Of a DNA stretch of 64,000 bases, positions 32,181-42,830 are shown in pieces. Made by a program: the position numbers and the translations under genes. The stretch is from Paragonimus westermani (Eukaryota > Platyhelminthes > Trematoda > Plagiorchiida > Troglotrematidae). Below the pieces are notes generated by a model, which did no database searches, was not told the origin of the DNA, and saw only the letters and a list, made by a program, of their open reading frames with translations. The stretch is taken from assembly GCA_008508345.1 (NCBI GenBank), contig QNGE01003321.1, positions 1 to 64,000 on the forward strand, in the 5' to 3' direction. Position 1 is the stretch's first letter; each line of letters opens with the position of its first letter.

Positions 32181-35100
32181 CTGTAATGTAAATGGAATGA
32201 ACATACACTAGATCAAGCAGCAATACAAAGGAGCTTTTAAAAGAAGCAGCGAATTACGGTTCAATAAAAACTGAGTAGAAGGAAACGACCGTCGTCTAAA
32301 TCGCAATAAGACGGCCCTGCTCAAAATACCGCCCATCATGGAAATCACGAAAAGCGGTCGCTTAATGGCGATGAATGTCAAGGAGGACGAACATCATTGA
32401 CCATGTCCAATGTGCGGTTCTTCCTAGCATGGGATAGAATGAAAACTGTCCAAGTCTCGTGGGAGACAACTGCAACGTCCTAAATAACGAATATTTGGTA
32501 CCACTGTTCGCTCGGTTGCCGACCACCGTAAGGTCAAACTCTTAAACCCCTTGACGCCCGTCAGAGAATTCCAACTGGATGCGAGTACAGCTTCGTTCAC
32601 AAAGTAAACAAATCGGAAATCACAAGGCAACTTCGAGACTAGTGAGAGACCGGAGTTTCGACTTGCAATAAGGATGGATGCAGTTGTCGCATTTGGAGAT
32701 CCCAGATCACCCAAGCCACTGGCAAAGAAAGACTGTGTGAACGACACGGTCTACGTGGATAACAGTGAATTTAAGGACAATCTAATGGCTAGTGGAATGA
32801 CGTGTGGTACACTTCGACCGGGAGTTTACAACGCTACTTCAGCCCAAATGCCTTGGGCGTCTACACCGATCCGCAGAATCGTTCTTTCTAACCAAAACCT
32901 TGCGAGAGAACCGGCTTCTAAAACGCCACATGAATCCCATTCTAACGCATCGAACAGACTGTTTGTCACACAGTGTCAAATGAGGAAATCAACTCATTTG
33001 ACTGAGTCCTACAACAGTTATCCCCATTTTTAAGGTTGTTGTGAAATGTGTGACAGCCGTCAGCAAATAAACCTGATTCTGATCACATAGGACTTGCTGG
33101 TCGCTATGGCTCTCCTTAAGTTAACTCCCGCAAGTGAAGAAAAACTGTGAAGAGCAGACCGGGCTCCGTCCTGGTATAGGATGTCATTGCCAGTAAACAA
33201 ATATACCTGAATACGGTTGTTGTTGAACATGTGAAGTTTCGACTCCGTTGGAAAGATAGCAATCCAGAATGATGTTATGGAGACAAAAGTGTCCAGCTCT
33301 CTGAAACTCTCCGCAAGTCTCCACGTATTCAAGCAGTGACCTGCAACAATCATGTGTACAGTGTCATCCGGATCTTGATAAGTTCAAACACTTGGTTATC
33401 TAGCTTATTATTTGTTTATATATGTCACAGTGTTAATTACGTGTTACACATGTTATTATTGGCGTCAATGTCTTTTGGTTCTAAGTAACTCTCGCGCTAA
33501 CACATCGTATAAGCGATGGGACTAGTGAAAAAACGGGGACTCAAGTGCAAATCGGGCTATCTAACATAACACAATACTGGGAATGTCATGCTCAGGACAT
33601 ATATTACAATTACCAGGTTTCTTCCTAACCAAGCCACCTACTGCTGTTACGGTAGCACACAACATCGTGCACACTGTAAGAATTGTCTTACTCCTAGTTT
33701 TACCTGCTGACCATCAGATAGGTCAAGTCATATTGGCCGCGTCTGTCCACGCATTTGCTAAATTAATAGAGGCAAGAGTTAAGAGCTCTTAAAACAGAAA
33801 CAATTAGGGTACTGGTAAGGTGTTAATCACTCCATAAAACCAAAACTATCCGTCACTGAAATGTGTTCAGTGTGCCGAAACAGAACATTATTAGTTCACT
33901 TCCTACGGAGTCAGACTCCTATTCAGAAATGTAATCCAGTGCTGCTTTTGTAAATAGACTTTGGAACGCCTTGACGTTTATCTCCTTCCACTGTACATTC
34001 TTTCAGACTATTCGAGCGAGTTTTTGAAAGCAGATCACAAATATAGCCCGGTGGTTAATATTTTTAGGGCGAACAGAAACCTGTTCTGAAGACGGAACGC
34101 GATGGCAATAATGGGAACCTGCTCACACCGGCACCCTAACGTACGAGCAGATAGACTTTTACATCACACTAACGCGGCAACATCAGTAGTGTAAATACAA
34201 AATTCGCGAAATTCCGATAAAAACAGAGCTCTTGAAGACACTCGTATTGCCTACTGAATATTTTAAGAAACTTTCGTAAAAAGTAATTAACCCCATGTTA
34301 CCTTACCTTATTCGAAAGCTCAACAACACAAAAGGAACACCGTCAGTAAAGCGTGCCCTGGAAAAAAAACGACCTAACACTTTCCGTTGTAGTAAGATAA
34401 CTGAAGTTATCATGAAGACGTCGTGATGGTTATTTGCAACGGTTGGTATATAACACGGTCCCCTCCTTTTCTTGAATAAGTCTTAACTTGGACTTCATGG
34501 TTGTGGCAGTTATCAGTAAAACGTAATGATGTACTCTGCCCACGACGAGGATGACTATGTTGAAAAACAGTCGCGAACAATGGACTTCGGTTTCGCAACC
34601 GAATGAGGTGTGGCATTAATTTGTGCCACAACACGGTAGCCCACAGAGAGGCAGGACGCACTTATCGCAAACTGAACAATTCCATTCAAACATTGAAGCT
34701 ACTGACGGTCATAGTCACACTCATAAACAGATGGAATTGGAAAATGTCTGCTCGTGAGATTTGCCTTCTGAAACATACCTCGTCACAGGTTTCCACAGCT
34801 GCCACGATCTGTTCCCAGTGTTCGTTAGGTTCTCACACCTGAGTCAAAATGGGTAATTCGCTTATCATTGATTCATGATGAGCGTTACACTTTCCTCGCT
34901 TGGATACCAGTTAACTATCTTGCACTCACGAGTGTATGACCTCCGAGCGAATGACAAAACAAAACGGTCACGTGTAACAGCATGATTCGAGTCCAAGTGA
35001 TTGTGCCGAAATGCGGTAGTAGCAACTGTAACTTATTGCTATATGACCTAGCTGGTTCTATGACTGGGTCGTACAATACAGTCCCCTGTGTTGAAATGCT

Positions 35101-38100
35101 GTACTCAAAATATGGAGACCGTCAGACGTGCATAACTGTAGCAGTCTATCACCATTGTAAGTCTGTCGTGCCCCGACAACCAGTCGCTTGCGTTTAGAGA
35201 AAGATGACTAAGTTGAGCATCCGAATCGCTGACCAGCATGATATAATAACACTTAATTTGTTTTAGAAGATCTAAGACAGTGTCATAGTGTGGCGAAAAG
35301 ACGTCCAATAAAGCGCAATCTTTATTGTCCAACACGCTAGTCACCATAGTACGCGCACACTCGCGTATATAAGTCATAATTCCGGCCCAAAAAACTCCCT
35401 GGTTTCCACCCATTATGTGCACTTCAGTCTGGTTTGTGTATGTATCCGATGCCTTCTGTCAGGGTGTTTTTCGCCTGTCATTCCTATTTCGTTGGACGAA
35501 TGTCGTTGGGTGATGAATCGTCCGGTCGCTCGTGCTACCCACAATCCACTTATATGGCCATTTTTGGTTTGCCTTCATTTATTCAGTGTGATCGTGGTTC
35601 TGCTTGTATCTTGAAAGAATTACTTTCATTCCTCCAAAATAAGGATATCGCAACCAGCCGTACTACAGCCTATAATCCACAGTCTAACGGGCAAGGTGAA
35701 CGTCTGAACGGTACTCTTGTGAAAAACTATACTGTTGACACTCAGATAAAAAAACTGAGTATTGAACACTCGGAAACTGTGTTGTCAGACGCACTTCATT
35801 TTATACGTTCCTTACTGTGCACTACGACCAATTACACTCCATACGAGCGGACGTTCTGTTACAACCGTAGAGCTTTCACAGGTCTCTTCTTACCACGTTG
35901 GTTAGTGAACTCCGACAAAGTCCTCCTCCGGCAATAAAACCGGACGTGGAAATATGATCCGACCGGAGACAAAGTTGAGTCGGTAGAATGTAACCCGACA
36001 GACTCGCGTCCGCCACCTTGACGGTCGTAAGGACACAGTATCCCTACGCAACCTAGCACAAGCTGCAGGCCAACGAAGGAGAAGCAGCCGACGATGAAGC
36101 GCTCGATTCAAACCTAATGGTTCCCCCGGTATCCACGTTAGTGGAAAATCGTGGAACTGAGTCCAATACTCACGACGTCTACGAAGCCCTTGTAAACCAA
36201 CAACAGAACGTGAGACCATATTCTGAGAAGTCTAGAGGTATAATCCCTATGTCACCTCACACAATTTGTGCTCCATAGCTCACGGAAGTCCCACTGAATT
36301 TACTTCTGGAGGGGGAGAATGTTATGCACTTGTACCTTGTACTTCGTCAACATTATTCATCAGTCATCACGTTCCCTATTTTGAATTGCAGTTATATGAC
36401 TTGTTTACAAATTTAATAAAGCCTATCGTTCTGGCAATTCATATTTCTCTCTTAGTAACAGGATGTCGAACGTACGTTTCGATTCATCACAGACATGGAG
36501 TATATAGAGGCAACACTGCTCTAATCCGTGAGAGCTCGCTGAAAATCCAAAACATTTCAAACAGATTATCGGTTCCATTTCGTCAGTTCCGTATGGCCAT
36601 TACACCTACTAATTGTCGAGTGCATTTTTGGAACCGGCAGCACTCTTCAACTGTTCACATCCTTGCTAGCAAGTCGAAGTTAATGTACTTCGAGAGCTGC
36701 ATCAGCGATGGTGGAACGACAAGTGAGATCACAAGTCTTAGAGATAAAGCTCCAGAGGTGACTGCCAACCTATGTCACCTGTGACACCTGCATCTCCTTT
36801 TGTGGAAGGATGTGTATAATTTCTCTGCACGGACAGTCTTACGATAAGGCCGTGAAACTTAGTTCATCCGCGCGGAAGATGCTCACAAAGTGTCCGTTTC
36901 CAACCATCGATGTGCTTGAAGCATTAACGTGTGGTGCAAACACCGGTGTCTTAAGGACAGATATACTGTCGAATCATGGGCAAGGGGATCTTGTTTCAGA
37001 GGCTTTGGTGACTTGACTTCATCTTAGAAATGCCAACCCATCATTTTTCACACCGTGACTTGTTTGTGAACGGTGGATCAGGCTAGAAACAGTAACCTGG
37101 TGGACGATGTACGACTTGTCTTCGGGGTGAACGTAGTGACATTTAAGAATGCTTCGGCAGAGTGTTCCCGGTTTCCCGACTGATACCTAAGAAACGATGA
37201 ACGATTTTGATTAAGGACGCTGGCTGACATGGTGAGAAATAGATCAATGGCGCTCGGGTTGCCATTCTCTGAGTACCGATGTGACCATTTATTGCCCTTT
37301 GCATCTTCCTCCTTCCGTACTTTGAAAAAATCCCTTTTCCGTTCCCACACATTGTGACACACTTGCCATTTCACGTGGCCTTTTCCGCGTTGTAGACATC
37401 TGACAGATGCGCTGGCGAACTTCGTCGATGCGGCCGCAGGCAAACGTTTTCCAAGCGATGTTGGATAAAAAACGGGAGTTAAACCTTAGACGCCTAAAAG
37501 TGAATCCCCGATTGGCATTCAGCAAAGTTGTTACTAAGGAAAGAAAATCAATCGTAAGAACACTCAGATATTGATGCACATGTATGTGTGAGCATGCCAC
37601 CGGTCTGATTGTGCAAGTGTACGCGTGTATGCATGTTCTTTATCTGACCTTGTACAGTCAGCACCAATCACTGGCTATTTGGTGTGCTGGCGTTACGCAA
37701 AACTGACATCAATAAGCTTCGGTTAGCAACACTAATATTCGTATTACAAATATTACGAAAACCCACTTCGTTAACAATACTAGGGACGAGCGTGAAGCAT
37801 ATTCACATCACACTATCACACGACACACGGGAAACTGAAGGCTGAGATGGTCTAGTGCACTTCCCGTTATAGTTTCAAATCTATTAGATTCTTACTTGAT
37901 GAGGAGATATTTGGGCTTGTGAGGTATGCTAAGCTGTCCGAAAAACTGATCACAGTAGATATCGGTATTTACTGTATTTCTTTGATATACTACCCAGTTT
38001 AGCAGTTAAATTGTGGATCACAAGAGCACTCATTGGTTTAAAAATGATAAACTATATGCGGGTAAACCAGATATCTGAGACTGAAACAGCGTAATAATAA

Positions 38101-38983
38101 CAAAAATCAAGCCGTCAACCGATTGTACGATCGGCGGGGGCTTGAGCAACATGGTTCATAGTACGGTGTGTTGTACGTTCAATGAATTTTAGTAGTGGTC
38201 ACTTGTTTTACCTAGGTTGAGCAAAAATGAAATACTAATTCAAAATATGCCTAATTTACAGTAACCACATAGGAGTCCCTAGTGCAACTTTTTTTTAAAA
38301 AAACTGGGGTTTGGGAAAAAAAACACAACCACATGGATGAAACACATCCGGATTTGACGCAGCACAATATACAGTTTGGGTAGTGCAAACGAATTATTAG
38401 ACTGTTGTATTCGATACACATTTCAACTCACAAATGATCTCTCCAAGTACGCTACTACACCCATATATCTCGATCGCGGATGAGATCCTCAGCCCTAGAA
38501 TTAGTGTAAGAATGTGAACCAAAAAGCCACCGCACAAATGGGACAAACGTACGAACTAATGAGCATAAATGGAGAGCTTACGTGCATGAATTTCGAAACA
38601 ATTGAATCCACCTCTTCTTCAGTGTAAACAGTTGAAAGACGAGCGCGTAGCAGTGATTCGAAATTAGGTTGCTGCACTTGCTTGGTGGGAGTGGATTTCA
38701 GGATCAGAGTCAGCTTATCACCATCCTTGATTCCATATTCGTCAAGTGTCTTAAGTTTGTCTAACGAAGTCAGACGTTATGACAAAACAATTACCTAGCA
38801 AAGGGCAACCCTTGAAAACGAGGCGCTGACAGGCTGAATCTACATTAAAAGAGTTTTGAACAACCTCCAGAAGTTCAGACACGGTAGCGCTATTTAATAC
38901 CTATAATATCAGAGGAAAGTGAACGGTAAGCGTACTTGGACCGACTTCTCAGGCCTCGAGAGTGGCTTGACCTTCAAGATCAT
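32100..38983 (-). CDS. UBL4: UBL4/GET5-family ubiquitin-like protein, four exons
   Basis: Spliced CDS: complement of 38936-38983, 38795-38900, 38582-38760 and 32100-32180; 137 codons plus TAA. Introns are 35, 34 and 6401 bases, all GT...AG, phases 0, 1 and 0; no stop or frameshift in the joined frame. Residues 1-73 form a ubiquitin-like fold: start M-I-L-K-V-K-P-L, Q-R-L-V-F-K-G at 41-47, Y-G-I-K-D-G-D-K-L-T-L-I-L at 60-72. Residues 84-111 are helical, and exon 4 adds S-M-S-L-D-D-V-E-R-L-A (119-129), which matches the S/T-L-D-D-I-E-R-L-A signature of the C-terminal Tugs domain of UBL4A. Family role: with GET4 and BAG6, it passes tail-anchored proteins from SGTA to GET3 in the cytosol. Human UBL4A is about 157 residues; this one is shorter in the linker. 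Start chosen as the first ATG before the Ubl strand. Family assignment is strong; expression is untested. Confidence 0.9.
32181..34599. other. Long intron 3, part without recognised elements
   Basis: Open frames at 32424-32747 (minus) and 32674-33033 (plus, 119 codons) overlap in opposite directions and show no domain. No TE block recognised before 34.6 kb. Confidence 0.45.
34600..35281 (-). pseudogene. RTE-like endonuclease fragment inside intron 3
   Basis: On minus from 35281: Y-D-T-V-L-D-L-L-K-Q near 35270, S-D-S-D-A-Q-L-S-H-L (the G-D-x-N-A-Q box, decayed) near 35230, Q-L-G-H-I-A-I-S-Y (D-H-I box with D changed to G) near 35055, and N-E-H-W-E-Q-I near 34830. Nucleotide blocks such as GAATGACAAA.CAAAAC and TACTCAAAAT.T.GAGA are shared with 24640-24960 of the large RTE copy. 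Confidence 0.78.
35282..35555 (+). repeat. LTR-like repeat Y, copy 3 (shortened)
   Basis: Starts TCATAGTGTGGCGAAAAGACGTCCAATAAAG. A perfect hairpin CAATAAAG (35306-35313) / CTTTATTG (35320-35327) surrounds the polyadenylation-like signal. TATATAAGTCATAATTCC follows near 35372. Only one of the two GC-rich units is present; the integrase frame starts right after it. Confidence 0.68.
35556..36308 (+). pseudogene. Ty3/gypsy integrase C-terminal half
   Basis: Open to 35937. I-Q-C-D-R-G-S-A near 35583 carries the second catalytic aspartate and N-P-Q-S-N-G-Q-G-E-R-L-N-G near 35674-35712 the glutamate; then D-A-L-H-F-I-R-S-L-L and Y-T-P-Y-E-R. After a stop at 35935 the Pol tail continues with frame changes to about 36300. 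The first catalytic aspartate and everything upstream are missing; repeat Y takes their place. Orientation is opposite to the host gene whose intron it occupies. Confidence 0.85.
36309..36319 (+). promoter_or_regulatory. Polypurine tract
   Basis: GAGGGGGAGAA directly before a TG that starts the presumed 3' LTR; the position after the Pol tail is that of the plus-strand primer site of LTR elements. Confidence 0.65.
36320..36465 (+). repeat. 3' LTR fragment of the gypsy element
   Basis: Starts TGTTATGC right after the polypurine tract and holds AATAAAG at 36415-36421. The end is not defined; RTE sequence begins by about 36470, so the LTR is probably truncated by it. Confidence 0.5.
36470..37020 (+). 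pseudogene. RTE-like LINE, RT C-terminal fragment inside intron 3
   Basis: D-M-E-Y at 36496 is followed by sequence where YADD should stand but is lost. Then F-R-M-A-I-T-P-T-N-C near 36589, Y-F-E-S-C-I-S-D-G-G near 36686, L-L-L-W-K-D-V-Y near 36792, R-E-T near 36850 and S-V-S-N-H-R-C near 36892. This is the same domain order as at 20831-21480. Plus orientation, opposite to the host gene. Confidence 0.75.
37021..38581. other. Intron 3, gene-proximal part, no recognised element
   Basis: The minus open frame 37443-37078 (121 codons) and others overlap in several frames and show no domain. Nothing else recognised. Confidence 0.45.
38582..38983 (-). other. UBL4: Exons 1-3 of the UBL4-like gene with two mini-introns
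   Basis: Exon 1 38983-38936 (16 codons, ending Q), intron 1 38935-38901 (35 bases, GTACGC...TATAG), exon 2 38900-38795, intron 2 38794-38761 (34 bases, GTAATT...GTTAG, splitting the codon for D52), exon 3 38760-38582, donor GTAAGC at 38581. Reading through intron 2 would meet a stop, so splicing is needed to keep the Ubl fold. Introns this small are common in fluke genes. Confidence 0.9.
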
Positions 38984-39039
38984 TATGTTGAAATCGCCCG
39001 CGTGCATTCAAGCGCCTTCCGTTATTTTTTCACGGGTTC

Positions 39040-39330
39040 AAGGTTGGAGGCCTAAGTCACCCGGATCCAGTCGATTTTTCCGTTTTGATTCCCAGCATGT
39101 TTTCGTTGCTCTGGGAAATGTGATGCGCGACGGAGTGGGAGCACTGTGGAACAGCGTCTCTCTGAGGGACGGGCACAACGGGAATCTGGAATGGTAACAA
39201 GAACCGAAAAAGCATGAGCCAGAGGCCCAGTACACCATGCACACAACTTACCTAAACGCAAACCAAAATGGCGTCAACCACAAAACAGCGAAATGCGTTG
39301 CAGAAACTGTCAGTTAAAACGGGGCACAGC
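39040..39330 (-). repeat. Short dispersed repeat S, copy upstream of the UBL4-like gene
   Basis: On minus it contains TTTGCGTTTAGGTAAGTTGTGTGCATGG...GGGCCTCTGGCTCATGCTT, matching 46500-46560 on plus (TTTGCGTTTGTGTAAGTCGCGTGCATGGGCCTTTGGCTCATGCTT, shown in two halves of the same layout) and 55700-55640 on minus. It ends about 60 bases upstream of the UBL4 start codon and has the same orientation as the gene. It could carry promoter or leader sequence, but nothing in the bases proves that. Confidence 0.65.
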
Positions 39331-39559
39331 ACTACTCTTCGGGGTTACTGAGCGTATTCAGAACGGAGTAAAATATTAGCCGAAAACTTTTCTTCAGTAA
39401 GTGTGAGTCTACTAACACTTCAATGCGGTTCTTAGAATAGCAGTCAGCATCTCTAATGGAAGGCGCCTTCAGTGGTTGATAGTCCCGTAGGAGAAGAAAT
39501 GTTGACCGAGGTATGTCCGAAGTCGAAGATTATAGAGCTTCTTATCGTGAACCCATCGT
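39331..39559. other. Tail region of the CR1-like LINE
   Basis: Probably the 3' end of the minus-strand LINE that follows; no poly-A or repeat tail is distinct. Confidence 0.35.
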
Positions 39560-41890
39560 CTGATATCAGCTACTGAGTCAAACAATGGCTAAAAGAATCC
39601 TGCACCAAAGAGAAAATGTGTCAGGATTAATTCGCCTCAGAGTGTTCGTAAGTCAGGTAGATAAAGCTCAATAATTTCAAGTCGAGACTCATGGGGGAAA
39701 TGTCGCATGCCAGTGACCATTTTGATGGCTGCTCGTTAGACACGTTCGACGGCGAGTATGTCCTTCTTCAAATCAGTGCATACGATTAGATTAGCCCACT
39801 CAAGTGATGGTCCTATATAAACCCTTGAAGCGTTTGAAAGCATATCTGTCTGTATGAGGAGAAACTCTCTTTATCATCCTAAGAGTCCCAAATCTCTTTT
39901 AACAGCCATCCGGTAGTGACAAAAGAAAGCTAAACTAGACGACAGCCAAATCCTCAGGTCATCTTTAAGGTTAACTTTCGCGATATCTATTATACTTTGC
40001 GAGCAACGTACTGACACACTTACTCTTGTCTAAAGGGAGACTCCAGTCATTCCACCAACACGTACTACGTTCTAGGTCATCCTGCGATGCGCTGGAACTA
40101 GAAGCGTTTCAGATTTTTAAATCAACAGCATAAATGAGGATGCTGCTGGAAGTACGGTAGTGAGAGTAAACAACGTATAGCAGATGCAACATCGGACCGA
40201 ATACTGCTCTTTTAAGAACTCCGGCGGAGATCAGAAAACAAGAATATAAGCCCGAAACGGTTTTCACCCCCAAAATTTCTGTTACCAAGACGAAATGTAA
40301 CCGATCGAAGAGCCTCTCCGTGGACTCCATAAGCTTCTAATATACATACAAGAGCACTGTGTGGGACACGGTCAAAGGCCTTGGCAAAGTCGAGGAAGAA
40401 AACATGCGAGATTCGCCCGCTGTCTTTCATTCTCGCCAAGCTATCCGTAGGGGACAGGGAGAAAGCTGCGCTGAGTAACAGGGAAATTATCGGATGAGAA
40501 GAAATGCTTGGGGATGGCGCATCTTAGCGGACGCTGCAGTATCTCACAATGGATGTTGATGAGGCTGTCTGGCCGCTAATTAGTAGGAGGATGACGACCA
40601 CCTGCCTCAAATATGTAAGCGTCAGTGTCCCATTTCCATGTTTCCAGAAGCCCGCCAGTCTGGAGTGTCTGGTTAAACAGATTATGGAGGGGCACCGCCA
40701 AACCAAGGGCCGTTTCTCTGAGGATCGGCGATGTATCACGTCTAGTCCTATTTCTTTATAAGGATTGACCGTAAACGAGATACTGAGCGTTCGGCACAAA
40801 GTCAGCTATCGTGAGTGAGTATTTCGCGTAGTTCCGCAGAATAATCTGATGGCAGTTCGGCGGAACCATATTGCTGACATCCGCTCAATATTCTCTGAGC
40901 ACTTCGGCAACTACTTGGGTCTTGGAGGTGGTTTCTGCGTCGGGAAACCGCAGAGAAAGCGCCAATGGCTTAGTTTTCTCTAGCGGCGGTTGTACTTGAG
41001 TAAATTCTTATTCTTGCGGACTACCGGTGGGATATTTGATTGTGCTTGTTGGGTGTGTTGACGGATTTCTTACCTGTATCCTTTTCGTAAAAATCGAGAG
41101 TCATCTAGATCTTCCTGTCCTCTGTCAGCTCTTGCTTAGGAAAATGGACGAGAACGCACGTCGAAAATGCAACGTACTTTCGACAGAAGCGGTGTACCGG
41201 AGAAGAACTCCTATGGTTTGAGAAGACAAATGCCTCATGGTCTTCGTGAACAGCAGCCTTAAAAGAAGGGTAGTTTGAGTTCACTGAGCCAGGTACGAGT
41301 TTGAGTGTACTTAAGAGTGTTTGTTGCGCTAAGATTTGCTAAGCTTGCTTTCTGGAAATTTCGATTGAAGTTTTCTTGTAGCACTTTGTAGTGAGGTAAA
41401 ATTCAAAGCTGGTAGCATGTGGTCACTGTGCCCCAGTGGTGGTTTCGTACCATCGGATGGGTGTCTGTCCTGGGCGGTGCTTTGCAGGTAGTTTGACATG
41501 CTGTGACCATGCTTTTCCATGATTGAGTACTGACAGACAGTTCAAAAGCCTGCAGCCACGTTCCTCACGAACGGCAGCCATATAATTTAATTTGGATGCG
41601 TTGTAATCACTCGTAACAAGAAGATGGGTGGAACGCTGTGCAGAAGATGACGGTCTAGGGCGGCAAGAATGGTCCCATCGTCGGATACACTACACGACGA
41701 CGAACGGCACATAACACTGTCAAGGAGCTTGTCACAACTGTGAATTTGGAGTTCGAACCAGAGTACATCACACCTCTTTTGGCAGTGTGGGGGGTAAATT
41801 TCTCTATGACAGTTGGCACCGGCAGCTTTTGGGTTAGAAAGACACCATAGCCTCCGATGTGTTCACAGGAGTAGTCCTTTTGGTTATCTG
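39560..41890 (-). pseudogene. CR1-like LINE (endonuclease + RT), decayed
   Basis: On minus: endonuclease from about 41880 (L-T-Q-K-L-P-V-P near 41835, H-S-D-H-M-L near 41438), RT motif region near 40650-40524 (W-K-H-G-N-G), then F-F-L-D-F-A-K-A-F-D-R-V-P-H at about 40416-40375, G-P-M-L-H-L-L-Y near 40190, and I-L-I-Y-A-V-D-L-K-I at 40138-40109, where the catalytic Y-A-D-D has become Y-A-V-D. The closing motif R-A-A-I-K-M-V-T-G-M-R-H-F-P-H-E-S-R-L-E lies near 39730-39670. Stops are frequent. Same family as the plus-strand LINEs at 49.4-60.8 kb. Confidence 0.83.
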
Positions 41891-42830
41891 CGAAGGGACA
41901 GCTCTCTGTTAAGGAGAGTATATAACCTTAGTTTCGTCATTATGGATGCATGAGTTAATCCACTAGGGGAAGCTGCTCTCTTCTTAAGAAAAGGGTGAAG
42001 TAGTTTTATGTTGTCTCGAATTTTAGGGTAAACCTTGGGACGTGACCTTGTCTTATAAAGCTGGGGATCAATTTGTGCAGCGCATCTAATACTATGTGGT
42101 GAAAAGACGCAGACGCTACAGGACAAGGTATGCCCTGGGAACTGTTAGAAGAGTGTTCCCTTCGACGATTTAAGAGGTATGTGCCGGAATGTGAGAGGGC
42201 TATTTTGAGGAAGTTTCTGGATCTCAGTAACATTGGCTTGTGCAGCATCCATGGCTGCCAAGTCAGTGTCATCATCAGCAGATGCGCCGAGGTTAGGAAC
42301 GCGTGGAAGGGCATTCGCGATAGAGTTTTCGGTACCCGAGTCATATCGTATGCCGGCGATAAACTGAGGGATATAGTACAGGCGCTTAACCGCCCTTGAG
42401 GGGTACTAGTCAGATGAAGCGTTTGAATAATAGACCAACAGGTTATGAACAGTACAAGTCACGAAAGTCTTGTTTTCCATCGAGTGACGGAAGCGTCAGA
42501 CCCTCAAATAGCGACTCTCTACCAAACGCATTCCCGAGAAATTTTGCGACGTCTCTGGAAACTGGTCGTTGCTTTTTCTCACGGACAGACTGTTATCTGT
42601 CAAAGGCGTTGACCGCAGTTGACAGCGGTGTATTCAGATCAGGGGAACGAGAAGTGCTATGTCTACGCTCGTCTCCCAGAGATCAATAGACGCAGTGCCG
42701 GCGGACACTACAAACTTGAATTTGCGATCATTTCCGCGTAGATTGGCCACTTGCTGCGTTGTTTGAGCGTACTAGGATGTGAAAAGTGTGTGGTAATTGG
42801 CCTGACCACTATAATGATGAAACTATCTGA
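41891..42830 (-). pseudogene. RNase H, tether and integrase start of CsRn1-like element 3
   Basis: On minus, after RT: V-K-R-L-Y-Y-I-P-Q-F near 42400, S-I-A-N-A-L-P-R-V-P near 42310, then A-L-H-K-L-I near 42090, which is the N-terminal zinc region of integrase. This order (RNase H, N-S-x-A-D-A-L-S-R-x tether, then A-L-H-x-L-x-H-P-G) is the CsRn1-like layout. The integrase core is absent; the CR1-like LINE starts right after. Confidence 0.72.

Noticed and set aside
32424..33033. Open frames of 107 (minus) and 119 (plus) codons
   Set aside because: They overlap in opposite directions inside intron 3, show no domain and no repeat similarity; chance frames.
37078..37600. Minus-strand frames up to 121 codons
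   Set aside because: Several frames are open at once, no motif, no splice-consistent continuation; not supported as a gene.
38455..38487. Possible terminal exon (D-L-I-R-D-R-D-I-W-V-stop) right after exon 3
   Set aside because: It would need the weak acceptor CTGAG and would drop the S/T-L-D-D-(I/V)-E-R-L-A signature. The exon at 32180-32100 has a good acceptor, right phase and the conserved motif. It could still be a minor alternative end.
38505..38581. A 26-base intron after exon 3 leading to an open 50-codon frame
   Set aside because: Shorter than the usual fluke minimum and the resulting peptide does not resemble the Tugs domain.
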